Origin: Pelomyxa schiedti
Taxonomy: Eukaryota > Evosea > Pelobiontida > Pelomyxidae
Reading direction: 5' to 3'
Length of the DNA stretch: 64,000 nt
Assembly (NCBI GenBank): GCA_020536535.1
Contig: JAHLWZ010000267.1
Coordinates: 17,153 to 81,152 of the forward strand
Below are positions 1-12,311 of this stretch, piece after piece; position 1 is the stretch's first letter; each line of letters starts with the position of its first letter. Below the pieces are notes generated by a model. That model worked only from the letters and a program-made list of their open reading frames with translations. It did no database searches and was not told where the DNA came from. The position numbers were made by a program, and so were the translations under genes.

Positions 1-2446
1 AGCACCTCAACTCTAAGGGGACTATACCTAGTAAGTCCTCCAAACACTTGTCAATACTAAAGAATAGAGTGTTTGGCCACTAATACATGCGATTAATTAT
101 TTCAGTTACACCAGCAACGCCCGTTGGGGATCAAACAAATACTCCTCTTAGCAGTGAAGCTGAGGAACTTGTAATTCTGGAGGTGATGACAACTCTCTCT
201 CAAAGAGTTTTGCCTTTATGTACTGACGAAAACAAGTATCTTGCTGAAGTATGCTCCTTTTCTTGTTTCCATTTGTATCAGTGCAAAACCTAACTGACCA
301 ACAGCAACTTCTTCAAGAGCATCTTTTCTCAGTGAAGTCTTTATTCAAAGTTTCAGATAAATTTGGTGAGCTTAAGCATCATGCAACCCTTCACATCAGG
401 CGCATCATTTCTTTACTCCCACGTGACGATAAAACTGCAAAAAAATTGCTTGGAACACTGAAAAACGTAAGTGCATGTTCGAGCTCAAGATATCTTCCTG
501 ACATTGACTAAGTTTCAATGTGATGTATCCGAGTCAGACTACGAACCTCTAATTAAATGCTTGTTTTCTTGGAAAGACCATACTCTGGCATGTGCCTTCC
601 GGGGTTTATTTTATACTAACTGACGAAGGTTCTTGAGGTCATAATATCTTTTCTTGGTACCCTTGATAAACTGCCCAATGCGGCTCCAGACTTTTCAAAC
701 AAATCTGGCTCTCGCCCAGATTTGAAGGCATCTATTGGCTTGAAGTATTTTAATTGCATTCTGGTATTTCTTCAGACACCAATAACTCTTGGTCTCTTTT
801 CAAGTACCCACAAGTAAAAAGGCAGACAACGAACTCCGTACGGTAGCATTTGAAGACATCGACAGTATAACTGGGATTGCTGAAAAACTTCATACGCATG
901 TGGCACTTGTACAAGAGCGTGCTAACACTACACGATGTTCTTTGGTTCCTACTCCATTTTATTCCTAAGTAGTGTCAGTTGATGAAGCCACTGATGTTTG
1001 TCTTCTAACATCTTTCACCACGTTTTGCAAATTGATTATCCACCAATTTGGATCTCAAGCTCTGAGCCAACAAGTAAACCTATCTTAGTTGAATCATGAG
1101 TTACTCTCTTAGGATGCCGATCTTCCAAATATTGTATGGATGATTAATTGGGCGACTCACGAACTTATTCCCAAACTTAACAGCCGGCAAGTATCAAAGT
1201 CTTCTCCTTCCCAAGTCATCTGTATACAACAGGGAGAATTCTACTACAAGCTCTGATTCTGCTACGAACAGTAGCACAACATCTATAACATCTACTGCAA
1301 GCAGTGTTCTAGCCCCTATAACTGTCAGCAACTCAAACACCAGCACCCCAGACACCTTTATTGAAGAAGCCATTCTTAGAGTCGTAATACTTATTTCTGA
1401 GTTTTCTGCCCTTGGAATGCTGAGCCTTGAATCCTGTGAGCCTGTACTAGACCTCATACGTTCTCTTGTTTGTACGGACCGAGGTATATTGTACTGCCTG
1501 TTCTCAACATGTAATATCGGGAAAAGCGTCCGTTTTGACCTCGACTTTGCCATTACTTTCACGTTTACTTCACCACTGGCTTCGCCAAGGTTCACACGTG
1601 TTTGCTCTCGTCAATTTAATGGTGGCAAATGACAGGCGGTGACTTCACTCCTCACGCAATTACTGCACTGTTGTCAATTGTAACAAAGGTGCCGTTTGAT
1701 TCCCTGCAGGTACTGGCTTCCATATTTTTTTTCTGAACAATATTACTGACTTTGAAAAACAAAGCCTGGACTGAATCTCTCCGATGTCTTCTCTACACTC
1801 TCAGTTAGAGGAACATTGCACAAGTTATCTCTCCCCCTCCTCGATTCAATATTATTTGTGCAGCTTGATGACTATGTATCTCCTCTGTTCTCACTTCTGT
1901 CATCAATTCTGCTAGGTGCCATCTATGATAAAGAATACTTCACTTTGTAGTTCAATGTCTAAAGAAAACAGTTCTGGTTTTGAGCCTGTCTCCGATCTTA
2001 CCGCTTTACCCTCTGCTTCTCAATTTGTATTTCATGCAATGATGAAAGTTCCCAAGTTGCTGTTGGATATGTTTCTTCAGGTATTTCGAATCTCAATTTC
2101 TTTTAAGTACTGACTGATATGCAGCTCAAACACATATTCCAAACACAATTCAGTAGTGCATCCCTGTGGAAAATTCTCTCCATTATTTCTATTCTCATGG
2201 CGAATTTGCCAGGTTAATTCCCAGTGCCACAGTGAACACAGGCTAACTCGACTTCTTAGCAAGTTCACCCAACATATCCACTCTTGAGGAATTCCTTCTA
2301 AGTATCATTTCAAAGACAGAGGCCGGGTATACCTTTTTCTCACCCAGAGCTCTCCCCAACAATAACATTGTGCCAGAACTGATGCAACGGACGCAATTCT
2401 CTACGACATCGCCAATAGCATGTATCTGGCAAGACATAAAGTGTAA
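1..2446 (+). CDS. 3' part of a large multi-exon helical protein, function unknown
   Basis: The gene enters from the left edge. Many short exons join in frame: introns at about 31-105, 249-304 and 467-512 have GT-AG ends and CTAAC/CTGAC-like branch sites. Exons read as amphipathic helices rich in Leu, Ile and Ser (for example around 629-740, 980-1075, 1780-1915 and 2122-2212). The last exon begins after the acceptor near 2390 and ends at TAA 2444-2446, giving a C-terminus like DAILYDIANSMYLARHKV. The helix-pair pattern resembles HEAT or importin-like proteins, but I do not recognise the family. Around 600-630 my exon joint is not clean, so one intron border there is uncertain or a base is miscalled. 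The next gene starts about 100 bp downstream on the same strand. Confidence 0.55.
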
Positions 2447-2542
2447 AACACCAGTACAATTCCTTTGTGTTGCTGATTTAGATTTTCGTTTTGTTTACGC
2501 TCCGATGAATCTTGAAAAAGATCGTACCGATAAAAAAAAAAG

Positions 2543-4461
2543 ATGCACCACGATTACAGCGTAACCACTGCAACAGGGGAACCTCAGCAACAACAACGAG
2601 GGAGTCAAACCCCACAAGAACAAGAACAACCACAACAGCAAGAACCCACCTCTGCCCCACCTTGCAATGGGTGCTCCACGGTATCATCCATCGCAGAACT
2701 GGCCACTGACTGCCTGGGTGCGTGGGCTGAGGACGGCGACACAAAAGGGGCGTACCTCCTGTCACTCCGCCTCGTTCTTGGTTGTTGCCATTGCTGCGCC
2801 GGCGGTACTGAGCAGCAAAAGCAGAGTGCTCTGCTGGAGCACCAGCGGGAGGTGTACCGCCAGCACGTGCAGTTCGAAATGGAAGGGAGCGACGACCGGT
2901 TGTACACCGTGGCGGCGGCGGCAGCTGACTCTACGCCACAATCGTCCGCTCTTGGGCACATGGTGTGGTACTGGCTCTTGGTGTGTGAGCCCAGGCTGCT
3001 GGAGGCCCTGTGGCCGATCGAGGCGTCTGTTCCAGAAAGGGTTTGCCAGGGTGCCAAGAGCCATCCCTTGTCTGCACAACAATGGATGGTTGACTTCCTG
3101 GGGGGCCTTGCCGATGCCACCACGGCAATCGCTGCCGCGGAGAATGCCAAGCTATCACTGCCCACTGGTGGTGTGTAATCGCCATTTTTCATTCATCGAA
3201 GCGTTCAACTATTCTTGGAAACAAAAACCTCCAACTCACCACTATATTTAAATGAACTTGGTGTGATTCTCTTCCAGTGCACCCAACTACTGCAATCACT
3301 TGTCCAGAAGAAAGAGGTACAAAATCGAGGTTGTGCAGTTTGGCACACTTCTTGCTTGGAATTGCGCACTCACGGGAATACGGACCATGGCCATTTACCA
3401 ATGAACCCAAGGCCAAGGAACACATCAAGACTGCTGCCGACGGTGGTGACAAAATGGCACAATTCTGGTTGTGGAGCCAATATGGTGACGAATACTTGGA
3501 CTATGTTCCAAAGTCTGCCTCACAGGGATTCTGCCCTGCACTTCACGCCCTTGGGCTGATGCACCAAGAAGTTGATGCCCCAGAGGGTGTGCCTTTAAAC
3601 CGCACAGAGGGCCTCAGGTTGCTTCGAGTTGGGGCAGCGGAGAAAGGGGACGCATGGTGCCAGTTTGAGACGGCCAAAGTAGCAACTCAGAAGGAGGACG
3701 CACTGAGGTTGTTCAAGCTTGCCTCTGATCAAGGCCTCGCACTGGCACAGTACGGTTTGGCATGCTCACTTTTACAGCTGGATGACAACACAGGGAATAA
3801 CGAGCGGGATGCGCTCCGCCTGTTGAAGCTATCTGCTTGCCAGGGTGTCCCAAACTCACTGACGATGCTTGGAGTGTTTTTCCTTACGGGATTCAGAGTG
3901 GAACGGAACTACAGCACGGCAGTTGAGTACCTGTCATTGGCTTCCGAAACAGGTGACCCAACTGCGCAGTTGAACCTGGCACAGTGCTATTTGGATGGGA
4001 AAGGAGTCGAAACAGACGAGGCCCAAGCACTCAGACTGCTTCAGCAGGCCTCAGACAGCGGTTTGGCAGAGGCAGATGTTTCCATTGGGGTGATGTATCT
4101 GGAAGGCTCCACTGCCATCCCGCTGGACCTCACAAAGGCCTGCCACCATTTCCAGAGCGCCATTCAGAAGAACAGTGAGTGCTCTGAGGCTTCGTTTTTC
4201 CTTGGTGTGCTGATGCTGCGTGGTGTTGCACCAGGAACCAGGCAGGAGGGAATGGCACTTGTGCAGAAGTCGACAGAGTCCATGGCGCCAGCGACGTTTG
4301 TTGGGCTTGGTGAGGTGTATGAGTATGGAGTGGGAGGGATCACGAGGGATTTGAGGGAAGCATCGAGGTGGTTCAGGCTGGCTGCTGCCTCATCTGCACC
4401 AACTTCTTCCCATGTACAAAAGGCACTTGAAAAACTTGAGGAGTTGACAAGGCAGCCATGA
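2543..4461 (+). CDS. Sel1-like repeat (TPR-like) protein
   Basis: Two exons: 2543-3170 and 3278-4461, joined in phase 1 across an intron with donor GTGTGT and acceptor TTCCAG. The product is about 603 residues. The N-terminus is Gln/Pro-rich low-complexity sequence, followed by a helical segment. From about 3450 to the end it carries repeated Sel1-like motifs of about 36 residues, such as AQLNLAQCYLDGKGV and ADVSIGVMYLEGS. Sel1 repeats form alpha-solenoids that act as scaffolds for protein complexes, often in ER-associated degradation or signalling. There is no signal peptide or membrane segment, so a cytosolic adaptor is the likeliest role. The specific partner cannot be told from sequence. 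The first exon is clearly GC-richer than the second. Confidence 0.85.
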
Positions 4462-5074
4462 GAAAGAAGGGGGAACCAAAATGTGCAGACGCAGGGCTTG
4501 CCGGATCTGAGTGACAACCGCAGCGATTTCACGTTTGGTTGTTTCACAACAACCTGTTTCATTGAATGCCGCCGTTGGGGTCTCTAAGTTTGTGAATAAC
4601 GAAGAAGGAGGATAATAATAAATAACTTTGAATCATTCGGTTGGGTATTATGAGTTCACCCGTTAACGAAGGTCAGGAGGACGAGAACCTCTTGAGGGGG
4701 GATTCTGCAAATGTGATCATAGTTATAACCCATGCAACGAGTTTTTGGTGACTGATAGTTATTTTGGTACAATCCTTGATTTGAGGCACGATATGCCCAC
4801 ACAAATGCGCCCTCAGCTGTTCCTCTTTCTTTCTAGGGAACCACCCGCCTGTTACGGTATTATGGGCCTTCGCACGTAGCGGGTGCTTCTCACAAAGTGG
4901 ATGGGTTCGAACGAAAGTTCCTAAGAAAAAGAACAGAAAAATTTTGACAGGTTTCTGTATGCTTTCTCACCCAATTCTCTACAATTTCTTTTGTGGAACG
5001 AACGTGGAACCCTTCTTCAAGGAACCATGATGGCTTTTTTTGTCCAGACAAGGCACAAGAGATTTCAGTGAGCC
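4462..5074. other. Convergent intergenic region
   Basis: This lies between the stop of the Sel1-repeat gene on the plus strand and the stop of the E3 ligase gene on the minus strand. It is AT-rich around 4590-4640 and should hold both 3' UTRs and polyadenylation signals. I see no convincing coding exon, tRNA or repeat in it. Confidence 0.6.
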
Positions 5075-8000
5075 TCAGAACGACTGAATGTTTCTGCACA
5101 AGGAACAGCCGAGTACAAACTCCGCCACGTGTGGGTGCGCAACTAAAAAAAACACAGTGAGAGAATGATTGATAGGAGTAATAATGGGCTGGGGGTGGGG
5201 GCGGGAGGGGGGGAAGAGGACCTTTCAAGGGGCATGATTCTGGCCCGGGGCACCTGAAGCACGTTAGGTGAGGTGTGTAGGCTAAGGGAGTGGCATACTT
5301 GGCGAAGTAGGTTGCCGGCATTTTTGTGAGGTACGCTCCTTTGTTTTGTTTTGTGTGACAGTCATCACAAAAGTGTGTGGTACCCCAGCAAAACCACACG
5401 GCCACACTGCAACAAAACTGGCACTAGAACGGTGAGGAAACCTGTTGAGAAAGAGAGTAGCCGGTACCTTATACTCTCTATAACGGGCAAGTAAAAAACG
5501 GCATATTTTGATTGGTCAGTACAAATGTGAGAAGGAAGGGAGCAATACATAAACTCGGCCCCATGCTTCTTGCAAGTCGCGGCATTGGCACCACCACTGC
5601 ATCCACCACAAACTAGATCAGCTGGGTTGTATTCCTTCTCCTCATTTCCAGCATCACATTGCTTCTGCCCAGCAAAATAGGGATGCTTGGGGCCAGTAAA
5701 TAAACTGCAAGAAGGAAAAATGGCTACTTTGCAGCGAGAGCACAGGAAGTAGGAAAATCTATCCATTGCATACTCTGTCGGCTTTCCAAAGAATCGTGAC
5801 TTAGGATCTTTTAGGTCTCGTGTATTGATTAGGCCCTCATAGGAAAGTCTCTGCGTGGCTTTTGATTCGACTTCAGCCTTAAGCTGTTTTATGGGAGCAA
5901 GGATGTCAACAAGTGAAGGGTGTTCCATTGTATGTTTGCAAAGAGGGCACTCAGAAAATCCGAAGGTAATTCTGGCACCTGTTTGTGGTGAGACAAGGAA
6001 GGTACTCAATGCCAACACACTTGGCCAACGCTGTGTGAGTTTTTTCCTGATACAAGAATTGTGGAAAACATGACCACAGATAAGTTGGATGCATGGAGCT
6101 GATTCCAGGGCTTCAGCCCAGCATATGTTACAGAAGTCAGAGCCTTTCTAATCTGGGTTATGTTACAGACAGGGTGTAAAATTCAAACTTGGGCTGAGCT
6201 CGCAGAACAACAAGAATCCCGTAAGCAAGGAAGGCAAGCACGTTCATTCTTGATACCATTGCAAGGATGTCCACATTTAAGCACTCTATATGACAGCGAC
6301 ATTTTTCCCTCTACATCATGAGATGCAACAGTCATACCTGGTGCAGCACATTGCTGCCCTTTCTTGACATTCCTCCTGAGTGCATACATCTTTGACGGGG
6401 CCAGATGCTACCTAAATGACCGTCAATGGTAGCAAAAAACGAGAATCACTTGTACCGAGGCAGCAAGCTGCACCCCGCAGAAGCGACAGTGCCTTGACTC
6501 GAGGTAAGACTTATACTTTTATGGACAATTAACTTAGACAAGCAGGAAGAAATGGAAACCTCCTGGCAAGTGAATCCTAAATGAAATGGTTGCGCTTTGC
6601 ATGAAGCACAAAATATTGTACTGCAATTCGGACATCGGAACCTAGAGTTCTTTTTTTTTTTTTTTTTTTGCTCAGGTTTTCCTTACTTGCCCGTAACAAA
6701 CCTTGTAGCAGTCAAGAGCTTCAGGAGACAAAGGCTTATCATCAGGACCTTTCTATAAAAGTTGTTTCTATTAAGCTATGAATTGCATGCAGGCCATACA
6801 AGACTTGACGTTTGCGTTGAATCACTGCTCAACTTTTCCATTACAAGCTTGCAAGCTGATATATGCACTTCGTTAATGATATCATCACAGCCCTCTTTTC
6901 CAACCTGGATTAGGACAGTGGAACAACCTCTCATCTCCCTCTACAAATTTTTCCAATAAAAGTTGATCATATTTCGTAAAGTCTTCAGCAGATAAGATCT
7001 CCTTTTCTAGGCTTAGTGTATAGTGATGTTATTTTCTACATCACTACACACCTTGAGTAACCTGTCAGCCACAACAGTGCCACAACCACTATATGTGCAC
7101 TTAAACTGCATGGACTTGTGAGAACCAGAAACTATAGAATCCAGCTGTTTCTTAAGGCTTCGATTAAGGCATGCATCACAGTAGTTGTGTGAACAATCCT
7201 AGAGGAATTAAAGCGAGAGAGGGGGAGCCTCGGGATGATTACAAGTTGGAAAATAGACTCCGGTGCAAAATGTCCACTGCAAATCACACAACAACTATTG
7301 TTACGCAAGTACTCTTGGAATAGGCTTTACAATAGTTAGGTGGCGAGGAAATATGGCGCATACCGTTCATTCTCTTCAGGAGTTGGAGATGCCGAGGCAT
7401 TCACAGGACTTTTAACCACTACCAGGTTGGAAGGAGGTGGAACTGAGATGGAAGAGTGGGTTGCCGAAGTAGAAACAGTCGAGGAAGGAAGAGGATGAAG
7501 GGCTAAAGATGAAATTGGCTCAGAGAGAAGGGGAACGTTTTTAGGTGCAGGGGGTGCCAGTAGAGGTGGGGGGGGAATGTCTTTCCTATCAACTGCCATC
7601 ACACCATCCACAAATATTTGTAACTGCAATTCTCCCTTGATTTTTCCATTTGCATTTCGGAGTGATACAGTGGTCATTACAGGCTTTAATTGGGTAGAAA
7701 TAGCGCTAAGATTGACTCGAGCACTCCCAATGAGTGTGGGTCGTTTGACTGAGTTTTTGTCCCACACTTCTAATTCCAGTTCTTCATCTTGGTAAAGAGA
7801 TGACAAGGAGCTTTTTTTTTTTGCTGATTTAGAGTCAGACTGGATACAACGAAAGCATACAAATGGAAGGGAATATTCCACTTTGGTGATGAGTTGTTCC
7901 GGATTGTGTGTGTTTCTACTCTGTTGTTTTGAAACTACTGTGATTAAGGAGAAGAAAGAAAAAGATTGTTGAACAGCAGAAATTGTAACCTTGATTACAG

Positions 8001-8558
8001 CATAGTAGTTTGTTGAAGCTATTACGAATATGAGAAGCAACTTCGGAGAAGGAGGAAAAAGAGTGTCACACCCAGTATTTTTGCAGGGGGTAAGTATCTT
8101 GCCTCTATTATTTGCACATGTACTGCACCTTTTTTCAGAAAAACAAATAACATAAAATAACATAGGGGAAAAAAAAAGGAAGGGAGAGAGCAGAGTTAGT
8201 TTGGTTAAACCAATAAAAAAGTGGGTGTGAATACTAAGACGCTAACGTGGTTCTACACCCTCCACCATCCCTTTATTGCTTTTTTTTTTTTTTTTATTCT
8301 GGTTTTACGTGTCCTCGAAAAACGAAAAGGGTGGTGGGGAAAGCCGAAATCGAAAAAGTAATTACTGGGATGGCACTAGTTACCTGCGGCATTTTCGAGC
8401 TTTGGCGACGACAAACCATCGAGCACCACGTTGACGACGGGAGATCTGCGAGGGGCACTGGGAGGCGCGATCCTGCCTCTCTTTGGTGCCGGCGGCCCTC
8501 GTACGGGCGGAGGCGGTGCCGCCGCGCTGCTACTACTCGCACTCGAACGCGCGCTCAT
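5075..8558 (-). CDS. C2-RBR-RCR E3 ubiquitin ligase (MYCBP2-like C-terminus)
   Basis: Many-exon minus-strand gene; ATG at 8558, stop TGA at 5077-5075. The first exon is low-complexity Ala/Ser/Pro. A C2 domain follows (about 8131-7560: VQIIEARYLPP, LEVWDKNSV, LIGSARVNL), then a Pro/Ser linker. RBR-type RING1 spans about 7295-7070 (CVIC, CSHNYCDACL, CTYSGCG). The IBR spans about 6950-6560 (CPNPACK, CPNCSTIFCASC, then H and C). No canonical RING2/Rcat follows. Instead there is a Cys-rich stretch (HCRFCGVQL, CGHPCNGI, CLPCL), a RING (CNICWAEAL, CGHVFHNSC, CPLCKHTM) and a MYCBP2-type tandem-cysteine domain. Both relay cysteines of the family are present, in QCDAGNEE and VWFCWGTTHF. The His of CDDCH is kept, while the family Glu appears as Asp in NPADL. 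The C-terminus LGCSLCRNIQSF also matches the family. It should transfer ubiquitin through a Cys relay. Exon joints in the C2 part are less certain than in the zinc modules. Confidence 0.85.
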
Positions 8559-8845
8559 TCCACGTTATGGGTTAAAATGAAACACGCCAAACTACCACGG
8601 CACCACAAGGTTGATGAAGAAAAAAAACCGCAAGAGGAGGCGAATCTTCACAATGCGCTGTTGGTTACCCAAAGGTGGATGTAATCTCGGAGAAGGATCC
8701 GTCCAATGAGGACTGACGCTGATTGCTTGTTCTGAGTCCACCATCATTTCTCAGTCGAACAAAAAGCCACGGAAATTTCGTTCGTCTTTTTCGAGATCCT
8801 TGCCGTATTTCCCTGCACGACTGTTACAAAACCGAACAAACAAAA
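8559..8845. promoter_or_regulatory. Divergent intergenic region with shared promoter
   Basis: This 287-bp segment separates the start of the E3 ligase gene (minus) from the start of the BNR-repeat gene (plus). It must hold the promoters of both. I see no clear TATA-like or initiator motif that I would defend. Confidence 0.45.
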
Positions 8846-10229
8846 ATGATGAAACTCCTTGTGGCGGTGGTGCTTGTTGCCGGATTTGCGTGCGCGTCCG
8901 ACTGGGTCGAACTGGCCACATTGGGAACAACTGCTACGGGTGTGTCGTTCTGCAAATCTACCAAGGGCGTAGCCGTCGGTGGCGAGCAGGTCTGGTATAC
9001 TACCGACAGCGGAGCTACGTGGCCCTCGTTCTCGTTCAACTCCACACCCGTAACCTATTTCGCCGACGCCGCTGCGGATGCGACTTACGCAGTTGCAATT
9101 GGCCCTGGAGACGGTGACAGGTTTGGCTCGTTTTGTTGAATTTCTGCCATCTGACGTTTGCTTCGTATTTCTTGAACGAAAAAGCATCACGGGCACTGCC
9201 TATAGCTCGGACTGCGGCGCTACTTGGACTATTTCATCTGAGAGGTTGCTTCCTTTTCTTTCAATCTTTAGTTTAAGAAAACATTAAAGCTACCCTCGAT
9301 GCAATTGGCAAGACGTAAAGCCAATTGGTACTGGCAGTTCTGGTAACTTTGTCAAGACCGGAAACTGGTACTCTCTTGTAAAAGGTGGAGAGGGTGTTGC
9401 TATTTCAGAGTAAGCCTAAGACTCCATTTCCCTCAACTCAAATTCCTTACAGAGATGGCGGCAAAACCTGGACAACCCGGCCATGGTTCGATGGTGTAAC
9501 TGCTATTGCGTCGTCATTTACTTCAACCCTCAATGGTTGGACTGTTGGTGGCGATCAATCTACTGACATAGAGAAGACAACGGCAATTCTGGCCCAAACT
9601 ACAAATCGAGGTGTAAGCTGGACACTTTTAGTTAATAACTCCGCTGTGTAAGTACTTCGTATTTCCCAGGATACAGGGTTATTCACACTTTTAACAATAG
9701 CGGCTACTTCACTGATATCTACTTTGTTGACGCTTCCTATGGGTGGACATTAACGCATGTGCCAGCAGGTAAAGTCTTCTGCTTATTCCTTTTTTCCCTA
9801 ATATAATAAGTTGGCTCGACCTATGCCTACAGTGTGATTAGCATGACAACTGATGGTGGTAAAACCTGGACCGAACAGGTCAAGACACCCAAGGTTGCGT
9901 TGAAATCCCTTTACATGGTCTCAAAGACAGAGGGATGGGCTGTTGGTGTGTCTGAACTTCTTTTATGAATTTCACTCAATTGTGAAAAGGTGGTTATGAG
10001 GATGGTATTTATTACCATGCTCAGTTCCTGCACACAACAGACGGCGGAGCTTCATGGTTAAGCTTCGAGAAACGCGGGGTATCTCTCACCACAATTTCCC
10101 TCAGTGTAACATTCCTCCTATCACTAGTACCTGGTCAACAGTGTCTCGGGACTTGATAGTACCCACGTTTATGCTACTGCCACACGTGAGATGTCATTTG
10201 CGGGTGTTGTTTTACAATGGTCACCTTAA
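8846..10229 (+). CDS. Secreted BNR/sialidase-like repeat beta-propeller protein
   Basis: The first exon starts MMKLLVAVVLVAGFACAS, a clear signal peptide. The mature part has repeated BNR/Asp-box motifs: TDSGATW, SDCGATW, DGGKTW (twice) and DGGASW, each followed by a blade strand such as GWAVG or GWTVGG. At least six short introns interrupt the gene. The last one (about 10079-10141) joins in phase 2 and gives a C-terminus FAGVVLQWSP before TAA 10227-10229. This pattern is shared by sialidase-fold and Ycf48/photosystem II assembly factor-like propellers. No catalytic sialidase residues (FRIP) were seen, so a binding or structural secreted propeller is more likely than an enzyme. It converges with the phosphoesterase gene 90 bp downstream. 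Confidence 0.8.
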
Positions 10230-10319
10230 ATCCCTTCTGTTTTGACAGAGTATTACAAGGTTTTTAAAGTAAAAGAAGGTTTTTTTTATTTCTTCCACTT
10301 TTAAAATACAAAAACAACT

Positions 10320-11391
10320 TCATAGTGAAGAGCCACTTTTGAGAGAAAAGTTGAGAAGTGTGCCTTCTTCATTTTCTTCAAGAACAGCATATGACAGTGA
10401 CTGGGTGAAGGATCCCTGAGGTTCCTCAGTTTGTGGCACAAGGGAGGAAACAACTTACTATTGACACAGCATTTGGTGTTGGTCTCAGGTCGATTTCCCT
10501 GTGGGTGTGTCCCAATACAAGAAGGCTTTCAGGAGGTATGCACTTGGAGTTGACCTTGCGCAAATCGGAAATGAACTCGAAGGTCTGGGTGTCAGACGAA
10601 AGGTATATTCCATTGCCCCCTTCACAAATGGAACTGTTAGTGAGTCGAGAGAGAAGCATAGTGACAGCTCCGCACCGTCATGTGTCAAAAATGTGCTTGT
10701 GCCTCGGTTGCGGGGGGAGACCTTCAGCAGCTCTTTCTGTAACACCACAAGCTGTGTGCCGAACTGTTCCTGAAGGGCATCTCCCAAGACTTGGAATAAG
10801 GGACGATCGTGGTTTCCTAGTAAAAAAATAATAAAAAAAGGTATGCAGTAAGGGAACAGAAGAAGTACCTCCCAACAAAAATACTGGAATGTTGCAGGCG
10901 GTGAGCTGGGAAACAATCCCACTAACGTAGGCTTTGGGGAGACTTGTTTTGGAAAAGTGAAATAAGTCTCCAAGAACAAAAAGTTGAAGTGCATTTTCGT
11001 GTTGTACAACTCTGGGGATGTACTGGAGTGCCTAGAAATATTAATATTGTTAGTGCAGTTGCTTTTTTTTTTGCTTGTTATATCTTTTGCACCTTGTGCG
11101 TGGGGGGAGACGATAGTGCCGTGTGGTGTGTACTGGTATAGTTAACGTTACTTTATGTTGTTCTTGTTTGGAAAAATAAGTGATAGCCTCTCCAAGATGT
11201 AGGTCACTAATGAGAACAGCCTTCCATCTTTAATCCCAATAAGAAGAGGAAAGACTGGGAAGGCAAGGTTAAGGAAGTTACCTAGCTTCCACTGGATGAG
11301 CTAGTTCTTGAAATGAAGCAGTTTTTAATTCAGGTTCAGCAGTAACATTTGCTAACAACATTACTTTTGCCAAAGTAACAAAAAAAAAAAG

Positions 11392-11422
<31 letters not shown>

Positions 11423-11955
11423 GGGTGGGAATTGACGTACCACCCACCATTTGAAAGAGAGTCTTCTCAACAACTTTGGTAGGCCTCAGTGCCCTCACGG
11501 CGCCCTCAAAATCACTAGGCGCAACACGCGCCGGAGCCTTGGAAACCGGCGGCGCAGGCACACTAGTAGCAGCCGTAGTGGGAATGCTTTCGGAAGCTAT
11601 CGCCGCGGCACTCACAACGGTGGCGGTAGCTAGTGCGCAGTGAGTTTGCGTTGATGCCATCATCGTCGAGGGGGGCGGCGGCGGGGCGGCCCTGCCTGTG
11701 GTGGGCTTTCCTGTCATGGAGGGAGGCGGAGGAGGGGGAGGGGGCGGCGGCGGAGGTGCGGAGACTACTTTGCGCGTTGCTTTGCCAGGCAGAGGCGGAG
11801 GGGGAGGGGCGGGCGGGGGCGGAGCGGCCGCCTTCTTCGTGGGGAGCTTTGGCCCATGAAATGGGGGACACGGGGGAGGGGAGGGGGAGGCAAGGTCCGG
11901 GGCTGCGACGGCGGCGCTGGGCGGAAGCTCGTGTGGCTCTTGTTGGGACGCCATT
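10320..11955 (-). CDS. Proline-rich protein with LpxH-like calcineurin-type metallophosphoesterase domain
   Basis: ATG at 11955 opens a proline-rich exon (11955 to about 11450) with PPPP runs typical of actin-regulator or SH3/profilin ligands. Donor GTACGT at about 11440 begins an intron that contains the poly-G/poly-C tract. It joins to an exon reading NVTAEPELKTASFQEL. The rest is a metallophosphoesterase: motifs I-II are AVLISDLHLGE and LFVLGDLFHF, motif III is LLGGNHDR (split by an intron at about 10866), and the His pair is LVLGHTHREID (about 10510). The final exon ends at 10320. The order SDLHLG, GDLF, GN(H)D, GHTH resembles the LpxH/UDP-diacylglucosamine hydrolase branch of the calcineurin-like superfamily. 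The substrate here is unknown. An alternative is two genes, with the enzyme starting at an ATG at 11361. Confidence 0.7.
11391..11420. repeat. 30-base G homopolymer
   Basis: Thirty consecutive G on the plus strand, preceded by a run of A. On the minus strand it reads C30 then T/A-rich sequence and sits inside the intron of the phosphoesterase gene, where it could act as an extreme polypyrimidine tract. Its length may be inaccurate in the assembly. Confidence 0.95.
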
Positions 11956-12311
11956 TTTTGGTTCTTTGCTGTTCTCTGAACGGAAGTCGTTCGGTAATTT
12001 GCGAAAAACCCTGGAATGAAGTAGTGCTGAGATCTACCCACCCGAAGAGGATGGAAGCAGTCACCATTGTGGGCAAACTGGGCAGGTCCGGCCAATGGAG
12101 GCTCAGACCGGGAGTGATTCTCCATATTAGGAAGGCTGGACCAGGGTTGATCAAGAACCGGAGAACGCCGAGGAGCATTTCCCTCAGAAGCAACAAAGTA
12201 CAAATTCAAATTACTTTGAAAAACAAAAAAAAAACTTGCCCCCTTTTGTGGTGGGTACCTGGGAGTGTCGGTGGTAGATACAAAGGGTAGATCCACGCAG
12301 CCACAAACACA

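Noticed and set aside
2605-3192. Long minus-strand ORF of 195 codons opposite the Sel1 gene
   Set aside because: It mirrors a GC-rich coding exon and has Cys/Ser-rich shadow composition with no family signal.
6650-6670. Poly-T run as a transcription terminator
   Set aside because: It lies inside an intron of the E3 ligase gene between two IBR exons, where it is A-rich on the coding strand.
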